Shown here in pieces: positions 23,819 through 36,489 of a stretch of 64,000 bases of DNA. Source of the DNA: Ophthalmolycus amberensis (Eukaryota > Chordata > Actinopteri > Perciformes > Zoarcidae). The position numbers were made by a program, and so were the translations under genes. Within the stretch, counting starts at the first letter, position 1; each line of letters starts with the position of its first letter. The notes under the pieces were generated by a model that was not told the DNA's origin, did not search any database, and worked only from the letters and a program-made list of their open reading frames with translations. The stretch is from NCBI GenBank assembly GCA_024529925.1, contig JAFEUB010000068.1, positions 407,501 through 471,500 of the forward strand, read 5' to 3'.

Positions 23819-23960
23819 GGATAGATAGATGGATGGATGGATGGATGGATGGATGGATGGATGGATGGATGGATGGATGGATGGATGGATAGATAGATAG
23901 ATAGATAGATAGATACTTTATTCATCCCCAGGGGGAAATTTGTATGTTATAGCAGCAAGA
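23764..23960. repeat. GATA/GATG microsatellite and retroposon 3' tail
   Basis: (GATA)n, then (GATG)n, then (GATA)n, followed by TACTTTATTCATCCCCAGGG and GGAAATTT. That tail-plus-microsatellite arrangement is commonly left by a fish non-LTR retrotransposon. No reverse transcriptase is attached here. Confidence 0.85.
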
Positions 23961-24259
23961 CATACAAAGTAAGCAAAGTAACAGAGTAACCAAAGATATT
24001 AAGTATTAAAAAATGCACAATATATACAATAAAATATAATTGTGTTAAATTAACTAACTAGGTAAAAAACAGTAGTGCAAAAATCAACCACAAGCAAACA
24101 ACAGTGTATAGTGTGTAGTTATGTGGATAAACAGGTTTGGAAGTGTTACGCCCAAGGTAACCAGTTGTTTCAGTTCACCTAAACCAAAATGTTCCGTGGA
24201 CACTGGCGAGGTATGGCTTAATATATAAATACCTGAATGACTGGACACTTCATCTAGAG

Positions 24260-25008
24260 CAGAGGTCTTCAACAGGGGGTCCACGGAGGTACTGCAGGGG
24301 GTCCGTGAAACTTTTGGTTGATTAGACAATTTTATTTTATTTTTTCTAAACATGAATCTGTCCATTATTTTAATAGTTCAGTGTTGTATGCAAGATAACA
24401 GGTGTGTTTATGCATGGCAGTGGCACTAATAGGCCATCACTCACACTTTCGTTTCCACAATTATGTTTAAAATGAAAACGTCAATTTGAATAGCTTGTAT
24501 GCATTGTCTGTCATGCAATTGACAGACAATGTTAGTTTTGGCATTGACAGTTGACAGTTGACACGGTATGTTTTTAAAGGGCAGTGGCATGGCCACTGTA
24601 AAAGCCAAATTCAAGGTGCTGTTAAATATTTACTTGTTTAACTTTAATCACATCTGCTTCTACTTTGAATGTTACAAGGATGTTGTTATAATTTGTTATA
24701 GTAAGAAATACACGTAAGTGACAGACTGCCGTCACTTTAAGGACACTTTGCGATAGTTAGTTAGGGTTGTGAGTAATATCTGAAGCAGAATGGAGCCGCA
24801 CAGTTTTTCGACCGTGTTATGAAACGTGTTATGAAACGTGTTATGTGGATTAACCTGTGAATCCTTAAAGTGTGTCGAGGTAATCGGGGTACTTTTAGGA
24901 AGAAATTAAGTTGTTTGACTAACTTGTACAAGAGAGATTGGATCAATAAAACACGTATTGCTTTCACCTACGAGCGGTCGTTCCCCTGAAAAATGTTGAA
25001 GAGCCCTG
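24260..25008. mobile_element. Non-autonomous hAT-like element
   Basis: The left end is CAGAGGTCTTCAACAGGGGG. The right end, read inverted, is CAGGGCTCTTCAACATTTTT. Flanks share ATCTAG within the 8 bases next to each end (ATCTAGAG and ATCTAGGT), as expected for a worn 8-bp hAT target duplication. There is no transposase inside. Confidence 0.72.
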
Positions 25009-25854
25009 ATCTAGGTTATTGATACAGATGTATTTAATGCAGGTTATTTCATCTGATATTTGATGTTGATGGTTAATTTGCAACCTAGCTGTATACATCA
25101 TGTATTTACTTGTTATTTTTATGTAATAGAAAAGTGAGCATGTGTATTATCATTATTTATGAAGCAATAAATAATGACAATTGAAAAATAAAGAGACGTT
25201 TGGTTCATTCTTTTCAAACACGAAGCCTAATTTACCTAATTCATTGATTTAATTGTCACACTTAAATCCTGAATTGACTGGTGAAACAGAAGAAGTTAAA
25301 AGGCCAAGATGAGAAGATATATGTTTACTTACTTCAGTTTTATTGCCATTGAGATATAGAAAGTTTGACTCTAGAATATTCAAAAAATTCCTAATCCCTC
25401 TGACTGCTGGCGGCACCCTCTGGCACCCTCTGGCACCCTCTGAGTGGTGGCACTCCTATGACAACTATTGGCACTGGCAGCTTGTGGCACCTACATATAC
25501 ATAAGCAGAGGAAGAGTGACGATATTTTCAGACATGTATTTTTGGATTGGACATTTCATGGGTTTTATATATATACTGTCCAATACTTTCAACCTGCTTT
25601 AACATTCATGTCTTTTACAGTGTGCTTTCATCTTTCATGACTTCATGTAATATTTTGATACAGTTTTTGTGTTTAATACCAAATATTCCTTCTCAAACTC
25701 TGTCTCAAATGTCTAGACTCAAAGCCAGGCCCAAGTCAATACTACTCTATCCAGATCTGTTGGTGCTGAGGAAGATGACACGGACCTGAAAGTGCATTAT
25801 TCAGGCCACATTCCACCACAGTTCACGACCACTACGTGGGAGATGCACCTCCAG

Positions 25855-26105
25855 TCACCAGTCCGTCAAGCTCCTAAAGTTTGCGGATGACACCACCCTC
25901 ATCAGACTGACCATCTGGTGACCTGGTGCGGTCTGAACAACTTAGAGCTCAATTCTCTGAAGACAGTGGAGATGGTTGTGGATTTCAGGAAGAACGTAGC
26001 CCCACCTGCCCCTATCACTGTGTGTGACTCCCCCGTCGACGCTGTGGAGTCCTTCCGCTTCCTGGGCTCCATCATAACCCATGACCTCAAGTGGGAGCTG
26101 AACAT
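25855..26105 (+). mobile_element. Non-LTR retrotransposon reverse transcriptase fragment
   Basis: The plus strand encodes KLLKFADDTTLIRLT, with the FADD catalytic motif, then WCGLNNLELNSLKTVEMVVD and SFRFLGSIITHDLKWELNI. These are typical of fish LINE reverse transcriptases of the L2/CR1 kind. The two parts are in different frames (break at about 25910-25920) and both ends are missing. Confidence 0.85.
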
Positions 26106-26242
26106 CAGCCTAAATTACTTATTCTAGAAGCTTGTAAATCTGTTTTACTGTTAACATTGAGTGCCACAGAGATGCTCATCATGTTGATTCAGCTGAGAAT
26201 CAACTTCCTATACATCTCTGTGCAGCTTTCAGTCATTCTCAG

Positions 26243-26338
26243 CCTTAAGAAACTCCTGCGAGTTCTGTTTTCTCTAGGTGACCACAGAACACTGTGCTGA
26301 TGATACTGATCATAAAGACCATCAACTGGGTAATTACC
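26243..26338 (-). pseudogene. Decayed SLC47A exon 2 copy
   Basis: The minus strand reads a CAG acceptor, then VITQLMVFMISIISTVFCGH and LEKTELAGVS, followed by TAA at 26247-26245. The intact exon 2 continues through five more codons to its donor. No other SLC47A exon was found nearby on this strand, so this is an isolated remnant of a further gene copy, in the same orientation as the intact gene. Confidence 0.85.
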
Positions 26339-26983
26339 TGGAAAACGAAAACATCAAACGTGTTCATAAAACTGTCAGTGTTAATAATACAAAAAAAAAA
26401 ATTGAATGCGCGTTTGTAATGAAAGAATAGTCGAAACACAAGTTGTCATAGAAACTTTAAACCAGAAGACAAATCACAATATACTGTTTGTTGATGTTTT
26501 GTGTAACTTCAAATGCTTTGCACTGTATTTTTTATGTATACACACATGGGTACGTATTGGGGAAAAAACCAACCTCCTGTTAATATCAAGTTTTCTTATT
26601 AACTTTAAGGGAACACAAGAAGTTGAAGTCATCTTGAAATCAACTCATCACTTTTAATACCAGATTTAAGTACATACTCACCATAGACAGCTTGCCTGAC
26701 AAAGTTATCTTTACATAGTTATTGAAGTAATTCAACAATCGTTTGCTGTCTGCTTGAATGTAAAATAGCATCCTGTTTTTCTACTAAAGTATATAGAAGA
26801 TATCATTGTCCTTACTGTTGAGTATGTTTGATATCTGTACACACTAACACGCCACTCAACAACTCCCCATAGTTCACTAAAATTCATTACATCTGCAGCA
26901 AAAAGGTGTAAGCACTACACTTCCAGTTAACTGAAGAAATGTGTGTGTGTGTGTGTGTGTGTCTTTCTCAGCCAACGATGTGG
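26339..26983. other. Intergenic with (GT)n microsatellite
   Basis: No gene was seen. A GT dinucleotide run occupies about 26939-26962, just outside the retroviral insertion. The four bases ACTG at 26984-26987 are the left target-site duplication of ERV-A. Confidence 0.7.
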
Positions 26984-26987
26984 ACTG

Positions 26988-27760
26988 TGTTGTGGAATAT
27001 TTCTATGAATCGTCGGGAGAAGAGTGTCAAAGTGCTTTCAAATCAATGTCAAATGAAACAGAGTCTTGATGAACGATCAAAGTTGTAATAGTCAATTTAT
27101 TTGCCTGCAAGCAAAGAGATCACAGTCTCACAGATACATCACCGTCATCTGTAAGAGGTGTTCTGACGACACAGTTAAATGCATGGACATTTATACTCAA
27201 ATCAGCCAGCATGCTGTTATCTTGGTTCGCAAACAAGAATAAACAAAAGAAGACAGAAGATTAAAAAAACAAGTCAAGGCAGTTGTTTTTTCTTTGAAGC
27301 ATAGTGTCCTGTCTTTACGATAACCTGAAGGCGCTTTATGGCCTGTTTACAAATCCCTTTGTTGTCAGTTTGCCCCACAATAAACCATGGATACACCAGC
27401 CAGATGCTTCCTTTGATGTCACTGTGACCTGGTCAAAGAGTTAAGTCACAGTATTGCAGAGACGGAAAAAGCCTGTTTTACTATCATACACCATAAATGC
27501 CTAAGGAGGGTCATGCCCTTCAGCTAATGCTCATAAAGGAAAATACCGTAATCAAGACCCTCTGTGCGATCCATCTTTGAAGACAGAAACAATGCACAAG
27601 ATAACAATTCACAAGATAACAGATAACAAAACACCTGGATTCGAAACTTACTAGAATCATTTAGAAGAAACAAGGTTTGGTGCCTGCACTTTCTAAAAAC
27701 TTAACAAGACACCTGGCTTTAACCCTAAAACATAAGACTATGACATATTTTCCCATAACA
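26988..27760 (-). repeat. ERV-A 3' LTR (773 bp)
   Basis: Nearly identical to 37275-38047, with ends TG...CA. Differences noted by eye: ATTAAAAAAA versus ATAAAAAAAA, GTTTGCCCC versus GTTTTCCCC, AATCAAGACC versus AATCAATACC, and TGTGCGATCC versus TGTGTGATCC. Confidence 0.93.
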
Positions 27761-27983
27761 TTGCACTCTTTGATTATATAGTAATCACACAATATAGTAA
27801 AAATATGTTATCAGGACATTTTAATAACAACAGAAGTATTACCCAAAAATATGATTTGAAAATACATCATGTGAGATAACTGAAGAAAAACTGTTCTTGT
27901 GAGATAAAAGATCCCATAAATGTAGCAGGCAATATAATTCAATTAACACAAAAGAATAAAAAGATAGAAATCAAAAACTGTCT

Positions 27984-29848
27984 TTAGACCTGCGCATCAA
28001 AATCATCAAAGGAATCAGTGTCGCTGTCAAAGTCGTCCCCATAGTCAGTAATAGGAAACAGGTCAAGTTGTTGGTCGTTAGTTGCCACACGACAATACAT
28101 AGTCAACTGTTTGGTGAAGAGCTGAGAGATCATGTTTCTGAGTAGTGGGATCACGCAAAGTACAAATACAAAGAAAGCACATAGGATAATGGCTGCTTGT
28201 ATCAAAATCCCCTTCCATGAGTACCATAAACCTGTAAGCCAGTCTGGAGGTGGAGTACCATCTTTAACCATAGCTTCCTGTATTTTAGTGATGTTGTGAA
28301 TTGCTTATGCAATGATATGACCATCAGCGTCATTTTCTGGAATAAAAGTACAACAGTATTCCCCAACAATAGCACAAACGCCACCTGTGGTGCCGTCAGT
28401 TTATCTAAAACCATTCTATTTTGCATAACCATAAGGCGCAGGCCAGTCAATTCTTCAGTGGTTCCTGTGAACGCCGCAAGAGTGTAGTTCAGGAAGCTCT
28501 TTAGTCGGTAATCAATAGTTTCTAAACGTAACATGTTCTTGGCCACTCCCAACCGAGGGAACAGTGAAAGGACAATCTTGGCGCCGACGCTCCTGTGTTT
28601 GAATTCTTCCGGGACGTCTGAACCCCAAACTGAATCGTGAGGTTTGAATTCTAAGTCGCGAGAAAAACGTGTTTTAGGCGCCGCTGATATTATTACTGTG
28701 TGGTCGGGTATTGATACTGGAGCGCAAACTCCCTCCCAATCTGGAGGTAGTCCAACATACACTGTGTGACCACAGAGCCACCACCCATCTGTAACCGGAT
28801 ATGTTCCGTCTTTACCGGGAATCACTGTGTGGTGTGCTAGAGAGCATTTAACTCCTGCTGGGCAGTCCGCTGTATCTCGTGCCACATATTTCCACCTTTG
28901 ACATGAAAACCGTTGCAGGTAAAATGGAACTGGCGTGCAGTCTTTAGCTAGTGAGCAGTCCTCAATGTTCCCTAGTTGCATGCACCTCCTTATAGAAGCA
29001 GCTGTTATATTACCTGAGCTATTTGCACACGAAAGACGGTAGGGCGCACTGTATTTGCCCTCGGGGGTGTCATCCACGGTGACAGCTGGATGATTGGATG
29101 TGTCGCCGAATAGGGAACAGTCTTCGTCCCTAGCAATAACTGCCCCTATGAAAGTTACGTTGCATATAGAAGGGTGAAGTTGGCCTACTGCTTTTGAGCC
29201 CTTACGCGCAAAACAAAATGTAAAGTTCAAGTGTGGTGCATACTGTACGTGTGATGCTTGAAATTGGGACGAAGTAGAGCTGCTTCCGCGGTATCTCTGT
29301 ATTGGATGTGTTTTTGTGCACATAGTGCTGTTTACTGTAGTCCATGCTGCATAAGGACTGTAATGCCCTACAACTGCTTGACTGACGAAACAGCCCTCTG
29401 TAGGACCTAGAGACCTAGTCGCTATTATACGTGGTTGGTGAGATGAGGCCGGCATCATTGAGCAGACATAGCAGTTAGTGCGGTTTTGTTTGCGGGCTGA
29501 ATAGTGTGCGTATCGCCACCACATATTTGATGAATAGACGTGGATTAATGCACCTGAGTTGTTGTCGAGCCAATCATGTTTCAAGTTTTTTACTGCGGTG
29601 CGTCTGGTACGGTTATGCGTCGTTGAGTTGTCATTGTCTGAGTCAAAAGTCGTGTTATTGCGCTGGTCGTGGTTGCTCTTCATCTGTTTGTGGTGCCATA
29701 AAAGAAGAGGTAATAAAAAACATAACCCAATGACCACAAATAAACAATAAGTGAAACGAGTCCCCCCCACTCTCCTCAGTGGGCTCCAGGGGCGTTGTCG
29801 TTCCATGGTGAAAGAGTGCAACAGCCACCAAGTTTGTATGGAATTCAC
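27984..29848 (-). pseudogene. ERV-A env, frameshifted
   Basis: Retroviral envelope glycoprotein precursor (surface and transmembrane subunits). The main reading frame runs from 29848 to about 28400. Near its start a hydrophobic segment (YCLFVVIGLCFLLPLLLW) acts as signal/anchor. The surface part has many Cys and N-glycosylation sites, and a basic R-x-x-R processing site lies near 28660. The CX6CC motif of the transmembrane subunit is at 28376-28350, but in the frame of the 28271-27984 ORF, so a frameshift lies just upstream of it. That second frame holds the membrane anchor (IIQAAIILC-like hydrophobic run near 28205-28140) and an acidic cytoplasmic tail ending at 27984. Not functional as read. 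Confidence 0.88.
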
Positions 29849-29887
29849 CCGAGCAACTGGTTTGTGTGAGCAGTCTTGCTTGTGTTG

Positions 29888-30301
29888 TCACCGTGAGGTT
29901 TTCACAAAACTGTCAGAGTCACTGTTATCCTGCCACTCTTTTGGTCCGCTCAGACAGATTGAATTATACAGAAATAAAATGAAAACAAAACGAGCAATAA
30001 TGTGAATATAGTTATAATAAAAAGTTTTTCGTCCTTCTTTAGAGGACCTGACCGTTTCTCCTTTTCTTGTGTTTCTTGGCATAAACACGTGTCGAGAGGG
30101 ACTCTTCCAGCCGTCCTTCTTGCGTGGCATCCACGTCGAGTTGTAGACAGTTAACACAGAACACGCACGTGTCTGTCGGCTAACTGCCCGTCGTGATCCC
30201 GTCTGTGAATCACTGCATCTCATCTGTCGATGGCACCGTCGTTCGTCTCTCGTCCCTCGGTGGTGCCGGTTGGCTGACACTTGTTGTAGGTGTTCGCTCA
30301 C
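29888..30301 (-). CDS. Unassigned 137-codon ORF between ERV-A pol and env
   Basis: An open frame overlapping the 3' end of the integrase frame and ending just upstream of env. It is rich in Arg and Ser, with one hydrophobic stretch near its C-terminus (IIARFVFILFLYN). It could be an env leader in a shifted frame, an accessory ORF, or chance. I do not recognise it. Position is the only argument for meaning. Confidence 0.25.
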   Translation of the reverse strand: MSEHLQQVSANRHHRGTRDERRCHRQMRCSDSQTGSRRAVSRQTRACSVLTVYNSTWMPRKKDGWKSPSRHVFMPRNTRKGETVRSSKEGRKTFYYNYIHIIARFVFILFLYNSICLSGPKEWQDNSDSDSFVKTSR

Positions 30302-33300
30302 CTGAAGCTTCTCCTGGGTCTGGAACCTTTTTGCAATGTGACGCGTGAACCAAGGTTGCCCTCTCAGCTACTTTGACAGCCGTCTGAGTGACGAGGAGGA
30401 CCTGGAATGGACCCTGCCAGCGCCGTGCGTTCCAGTGCTTCCTTCTGAAATCTTTCACCACCACGAAATCACCAGACTGCAGCTTATGGAGAGGTCCTTC
30501 AGCTGGTCTCGGGAGGGTAGCAGACACCTGTTGTCTTATGTTAGATAGAGCAGAGGACAATTGTGCACAATATGTTAACATTTCATGTTCGCATAAGGCG
30601 GTTGAGGGAAGTGGCGCCCCTGGTGCTTCAGTTCCTACATGAGGAGGAAAACCAAACAGTATCTCAAAAGGACTCAGATTGCTTCGTGTTCGCTTTCTCA
30701 TTCTCATGTACATCAGAACTAGAGGCAGAGCTTTTGTCCAAGACAGACCTGTGTCAGCACAACATTTTGCTAACTTGGTCTTAAGTGTACCATTTTCTCG
30801 TTCCACAGCGCCACCACTGGCTGGATGGTAAGCACAGTGTGTTCTTAAGTCGATACCCAAGTATGCGCTTAGTTCTGTAATGGCCTGGTTTACAAAATGA
30901 GAACCATTGTCACTTGATATTTTAGTAGGAATGCCCCAACGAGGAATGATTTCAGAAATCAAAGCTTTCGCGACTGTCGCAGCAGTTTGTTTACTCGATG
31001 GGAAAACTTCAACCCACTTTGACCACATGTCTACCATCACAAGACATTGTTTCTTAACTTCCGATGGAGAGAGCTCAACAAAGTCCATCATAATGTGCTC
31101 AAAACGGCGTGTCGGAGGCGGATGTGCAGCCTGGCTGGACACTGTCACAGGCCTGCCTACATTGTGGGTAGAGCAGGTTACACATGCAGAACAGAATTTT
31201 TTGTGCACATGCTGTGAATCCCTTTGTGAACCATGTCTCATTTAATGCACTCAACATTCCCCCTTTTGATACATGGTCTAACCCATGTGTCAACTTAGCA
31301 TAATGGCTGAAATAATGCTTAGGCAGACACAGTTTAGCATCAGGCCCTGACCATAGTCCATCAGTGTGTGTGCAACCCGATGCTGCCCACAACCTACGCT
31401 CTTCCGGAGTGGACAACGTCTGCATAGCTATAAGAGAAGAAGGAGCTGAGACAGATGAGGACATGAGAGCAGAGGAAGTGGGGACAGGAAGTCGAGCAGC
31501 CGCTTTTGCCGCAGCGTCTGCGCGTGCATTCCCTATTGAAATGACGTCAGTGTGCCCTGTATGAGCAGCACATTTGCAAACAGCAATGCTGTTGGCAACA
31601 AAATGGCTTCTAACAGTTCAGCAATGAGAGTGTGATGCAAAACAGGTTTCCCATCAGACTTAAGGAACTTTCTGTGTTTCCACAGACTCCCAAAATCGTG
31701 GATTACTCCGAATGCATAACGAGAGTCAGTGTGAACTGTAACAGTTTTACCTTCAGCTAGTTTGCATGCTTCAGTGAGCGCGATGAGCTCAGCTGCCTGG
31801 GCTGAAAGATGACATGGCAGAGAACCTGAACACAGCACTTCTGAGTCCGAAACAACAGCAAAACCCACAAGATTAGTACCAGTGTGATCGCGGGAGGCAG
31901 ATCCATCAACATACATTACCATGTCGCTGTTGTGCAGCGGAGTGTCCATCAAGTCAGGACGAGGAGTGCACCGAGCTTGGAGCTCAGCTAAACAGTTGTG
32001 CTCCTCTCCGTCACCAGGAATGGGGAGTAATGATGCAGGGTTAAGATTAGTACAGCGTTTGACCGTTACGTTTGGCATGTCTAAGAGACATGTGTGATAA
32101 CGCAAATATCGCGCTGCAGAGAGGTGAGACGATTTCTGTTCGAGGAGAATCAAAGACACCGAATGAGGAACGAGCAGAGTTAATGGAGCGTATCCTACTA
32201 TGTCACGCGAGGCAGCGAGTGCCTTTTCAGCCGCGGCCACTGCACGCAAACATTGTGGCAAACCAGCTGCGACTGGATCGAGTTTTGCGGAGAAATACGC
32301 AACTGGTCTTAATTTGTCACCGTGTGATTGTAGCAACACCGAGGTCATGCAGCCCTGTCTTTCATCTACTGTCTGAGTGAACGGTTTGTTCGGATCTGGC
32401 AACCCTAGAGTTGGAGGAGTTTGCAGAGCACATTTCATTTGTGTGAAGGCTGAATGACCTTCTTCAGTCCAAATTATTTTGCCATGTGCTGTGAGATTTT
32501 TACCGTGAATCAAACTTGATAATGGTTTTCTCCATCTGTGAGTAGTTAGGTATAAACGACCGACAGTATGAACACATACCTAAAAAGGACATCAACTGTT
32601 TTTAGTGTCAGGTTTCGGTATCGACACGATTGAAGCTATTCTTTTTGGAGAGAGGGTTTTCCCTTCCCCTGAAATGTCATGACCTAAGAAATGTACATTT
32701 TGCGTTACAAACTGTAATTTAGATAGACTGGCCTTGTGGCCCTCTTGTGCTAGATGTTTTAGCAGTTTTATTGTGTCCTTCTGACACTGTGCCTGAGTTG
32801 GAGCTGCGATAAGGCAGTCGTCTACATACTGCAGGAGTGCAGAGCCTGGTGAGAGAGTTAGACTTTCTAAGCTTTCTCTGAGTGCATCATTGTAGATGGT
32901 TGGAGACTCGGTGTAGCCTTGACACAGCCGTGTGAAGGTGTACGGTTTACCGTTAAAATTAAAGGCAAACCAATATTGACTTTCCTTGTCGACTGGGACA
33001 CTGAAAAAAGCATTTGACAGGTCAACAACAGAAAACCATTTAGCTGCAGGAGGAATCTGAGCTAGAATAGTGTAAGGATTAGGCACATTCGGTGCACATG
33101 CATGAACTGCAGCATTTACTGCTTTCAGGTCTTGCACGAAACGCCATTCAGTAGGCTTACCTGCATCTCTGATCTTTTTAACAGGAAATATCGGTGTCCT
33201 GACTGGAGAGTCTGGACATGGAATAATCACACCTGCTTTCAGGAGTGAATCAAACACAGGTGTAATACCGTCAATGGCCTCTTGGCGCAGAGGGTACTGG

Positions 33301-34472
33301 TGCTTGTGAGGCCGAAAATCAGAGCGTGGAGTGATAACGACAGGCTGACAGTTCCTAATCAGGCCAACGTCGTACTTGTTCACCGCCCAGAGTGTCTGTG
33401 GAACAGAAGTAAGGGCGGGAGGAATAGATGCAGGTTTAGTTAAAAACGTTTGAATTTCTTTGTTAAGCTCATGAAACACATAGACTGATCTGCAGGCAGG
33501 TGTTAAGAGCACACAAAACGTTCTGTGGAAGCCGGTAGACTGTGATCGCAGAATGAGTGGATCACATGTCTTTTCCCAGTCGGTAAGCGCCTCGCATTGA
33601 GCGACGAATGGACCCAAATCTCTCCACTGATCATCGCGTCCTTTTGACAGCGAGATGTGAGGAGCTGAATCTGGAACATCAAACAGTTCTTTCTGTGATG
33701 GAGACAGAGAAACAGATACAGCAGATTTATAAGTAGACCAAAACAGTGTGGAACAGGCGATTACATCATTAATGCCTTCAAAAAAATTGTCTTCATAGCA
33801 GACATCTTGTCCTTTAGTAATGTGTGACGTGCAGTGTAGATGTTTGTAGTTCATGCGGTCGGCATGTGGTGAGACCCGTGCGTCTACTGTGTGACAAAGT
33901 CGTTGTGCGTCGTCAACAGGGAGCCACCATTGATAGCAAAAAAGTGACTCAGAGGGAGTCTGTAACATTTGGTGTACGACTCTTTGCCTCAGCACTTTAA
34001 GGCCATCAGAGGATGACGTCAGTCCTATCCCATAAGCGCACATTAAGTCTCTGCCCATCAAGTTAATTGGACAGAGGCTCGAAAGGAGAAACGAATGTTT
34101 CACGTTAATGTCAGGATCGTGGTCAGTCTGGTCGGAGTGTACACTCGTCATAGGTACAGTAAATTTTTCAGTAACAGTTATACCGGATGCGCCCTGTGAA
34201 TATACAAAACGCCCACTCATCTTCTGATGAGGAAAATGTTTCTGTTGAATCACAGAGTGAGTAGCTCCAGAATCTACTAAAAATGTTAATTCTTTCCCTT
34301 GCACAATAACCTTTGTAGTTGGCATATTTTTGTATGACTCCGATGAAAACATTGAATAAGTGTGTGGTTGTGATGTAGATGCATTCACTTGCTGTTGCTC
34401 TAAGTGTGAAATGACACTAAGAAGAACTGGATTGTTGTTCTGCAGTGTGCGAGCGAGGAAGCGTGTGTGCAT
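30210..34472 (-). pseudogene. ERV-A pol (protease, RT, RNase H, integrase), several frameshifts
   Basis: Frame 34472-32592 has the aspartic protease motif LVDSGATHS (near 34275) and the reverse transcriptase with YVDDCLIAA (near 32820). Reading frame changes twice between about 32595 and 32515. Frame 32513-31533 holds RNase H, with YVDGSAS, the AELIAL glutamate and HTDSRYA. A further shift lies near 31600. The HHCC zinc finger of integrase is split between frames near 31200. Frame 31241-30210 carries the DDE core (VMVDMWSKW, SSDNGSHF, AVERENGTLK) and a C-terminal domain with a GPFQV-type SH3-like fold. All catalytic motifs survive, so inactivation is by indels. The upstream 34472-34610 part contains a CA-rich run. 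Confidence 0.9.
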
Positions 34473-34611
34473 TGCAGCAAATGTGCGCGTTGTTTGTGTG
34501 TTCTGAGTCAGTGTGTGTGTGTATGTGTGTGTGTGTGCTTATCTGTTCCGGAGCCGAGAGGGAGTCAGCTGCCTCCTGTCCACGTGCATCGCCTCGCCTC
34601 CCCACATCGCG

Positions 34612-36393
34612 TCAGTCAGATGTGCCAAATTGTAGATCACCCCCTTCGTCTCCTCCGCGCTGTCGTGATTCGCTGTGTGTGGAGCGATAAGGGCACTCTT
34701 TGGACCAATGTCCTGTTTCACCGCATTTAAAACACTCGCCATACGGAGATCCTCTTTGGCGGCCATCTTGGAAACGCCCTCGGCCTGCCCCGCGGCCTCT
34801 TCCGCGCCTCCTCAGCTGGCCCCTCCCATAGCTGTTACGTGGGTGGGAGGGTTGGTTTTGGCCTCCCTCAGCTCCTAGTGTCATCTGTTGGACAGCTTGA
34901 AGCATCGCAAGCTGAGCTTTTTCACCCACTTGTTTACTGCGTTTCTCTTGCCTGGCCTGAGTGTCATTATACATTTTGTAATTGTGCCGTGCGTGTTTTA
35001 TCACCTCATCAAGTCTTGCATCCTCCAGGCCAATCACGGAGCGTTCGGTGGCTGTTTTGATGTCTGGTAACAGCCCGTTCACGAAAGCATTCTTCAGATG
35101 TGTTTCCCACACTGACATTATTGTTTTGTCAACCGGTTCTTCAATACCGCTGTGTGTTTGGAATGCAGACATGAGTCTTTGGTGATATGATGTCACATCT
35201 TCAGCTTTATCTTGTTTAGTATTATTAATCAATGCCATGTTAACTTTCGATGGGAAAGCTGTCACTATAGCCTCGCATACGACTGTGATGAAAGTGACGT
35301 AGGCCATGTTCCCTGCATCTCCCCAGGGAGGTTTTACCATACGAGAGTCACGGCCAGCACCTGTTACTGCAGCTCTGATTTTGCTGAAGTCAGTGGGGCC
35401 GACATGTTTGACCAACAGGCGGTGAACCTCTGGGCCAGTAGGCATAAATTCTTTGCAGAATATCAGGAACTCTTTTGCGAATGCTGCGCCATTCTGGATG
35501 CTTGGCAGGTGAAGTGAAGCTTGCATGATGTCACCTTGCGTCCAGGGTCTGAACACGAGACCCGGAGCACCATCAGCTAGTCCTGGAACTTGAATCATGG
35601 GCCCCTGGAAAGTTTCGGATGTGTCGAGGTCGAAAACTGGTGGGGGTGTGTCGGGGCTGAGCCAGTTGGCGACAGCGCCAGCTGCACCCCGCCAGCTACG
35701 CGGGTCTGCGTAGGACCATGGTGCGGTGGCAGGTGTCGATGTTGCAGCCGTCTGAGGAGAGACAAACGGGTTGTGCTGAGGCGAGGCTGGACTCTGTCGG
35801 AGCTCCTCGTTTGCCAGGCGAGCCTGTTCTTGCTGTCGAGTGAGGAGCCGGGTTGCTGGTCTGCTAACCAGTGGTGCATCTGGGTATGGCGGAGGAGGTG
35901 GTGGAGGAGGTGCTGGTTGTGGTGGTGGTGGTGGTTGTAGAACGCCATCCTGTGGGGAAGGTCGGTAACACGTGTTCAGGAGGGGACCGCTCGCTCCTGT
36001 AAGGCTCGGATAGAGAGTGTGAGAAAAAACAGGGTTACTCAGTGTGTCAGCATCAGTTTCGTCTTTCTTCAAACAAGTCATTTGTTTAAGCATTTGCTTT
36101 CTGTCCCTACTTTCACTCTCATCTTCCCACTTAACCAAACACTTTTGGTTTTTCTCTATCATTTCTAAGTCTTTGACGCGGACTTTCTTCGTACATTTAA
36201 TCTGTTTCAATTTACCTTCTAAATCCCCTCTTAACATTTTGAGCTTAGCGGCGCTCAATGAGCCGTTTTCAGGAAAACCAAACTCCTTTGACCAGTACGT
36301 AAGTTATTCTAAACACCCGTTTCCATATTTCTGTCTCATCACATCCACTATCGGACCCGAGGGCTCCGCGCTCTTACTATCTTTACCACCCAT
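34612..36393 (-). pseudogene. ERV-A gag, with early stop
   Basis: Capsid precursor. The likely start is the ATG at 36393, followed by Gly-Gly (a myristoylation-type N-terminus). An in-frame TAA at 36306-36304 ends this reading after 29 codons. The frame is then open from about 36300, with a Met at 36258, to the stop at 34612. It has a Lys/Glu-rich matrix-like start, a Pro-rich segment (PPPPPPPYPD), a capsid region and one CCHC zinc knuckle (CFKCGETGHWSKECP) near the C-terminus. An Arg/Gly-rich stretch precedes the knuckle. Confidence 0.9.
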
Positions 36394-36489
36394 CTTTCAG
36401 GCGTGGATACGTTAACGTTACCTTTACAATATAGTCGTCACTATACAGCGTATGTTTATTCTATCGAAGGAAAAACTTTTTGCAAAAAA

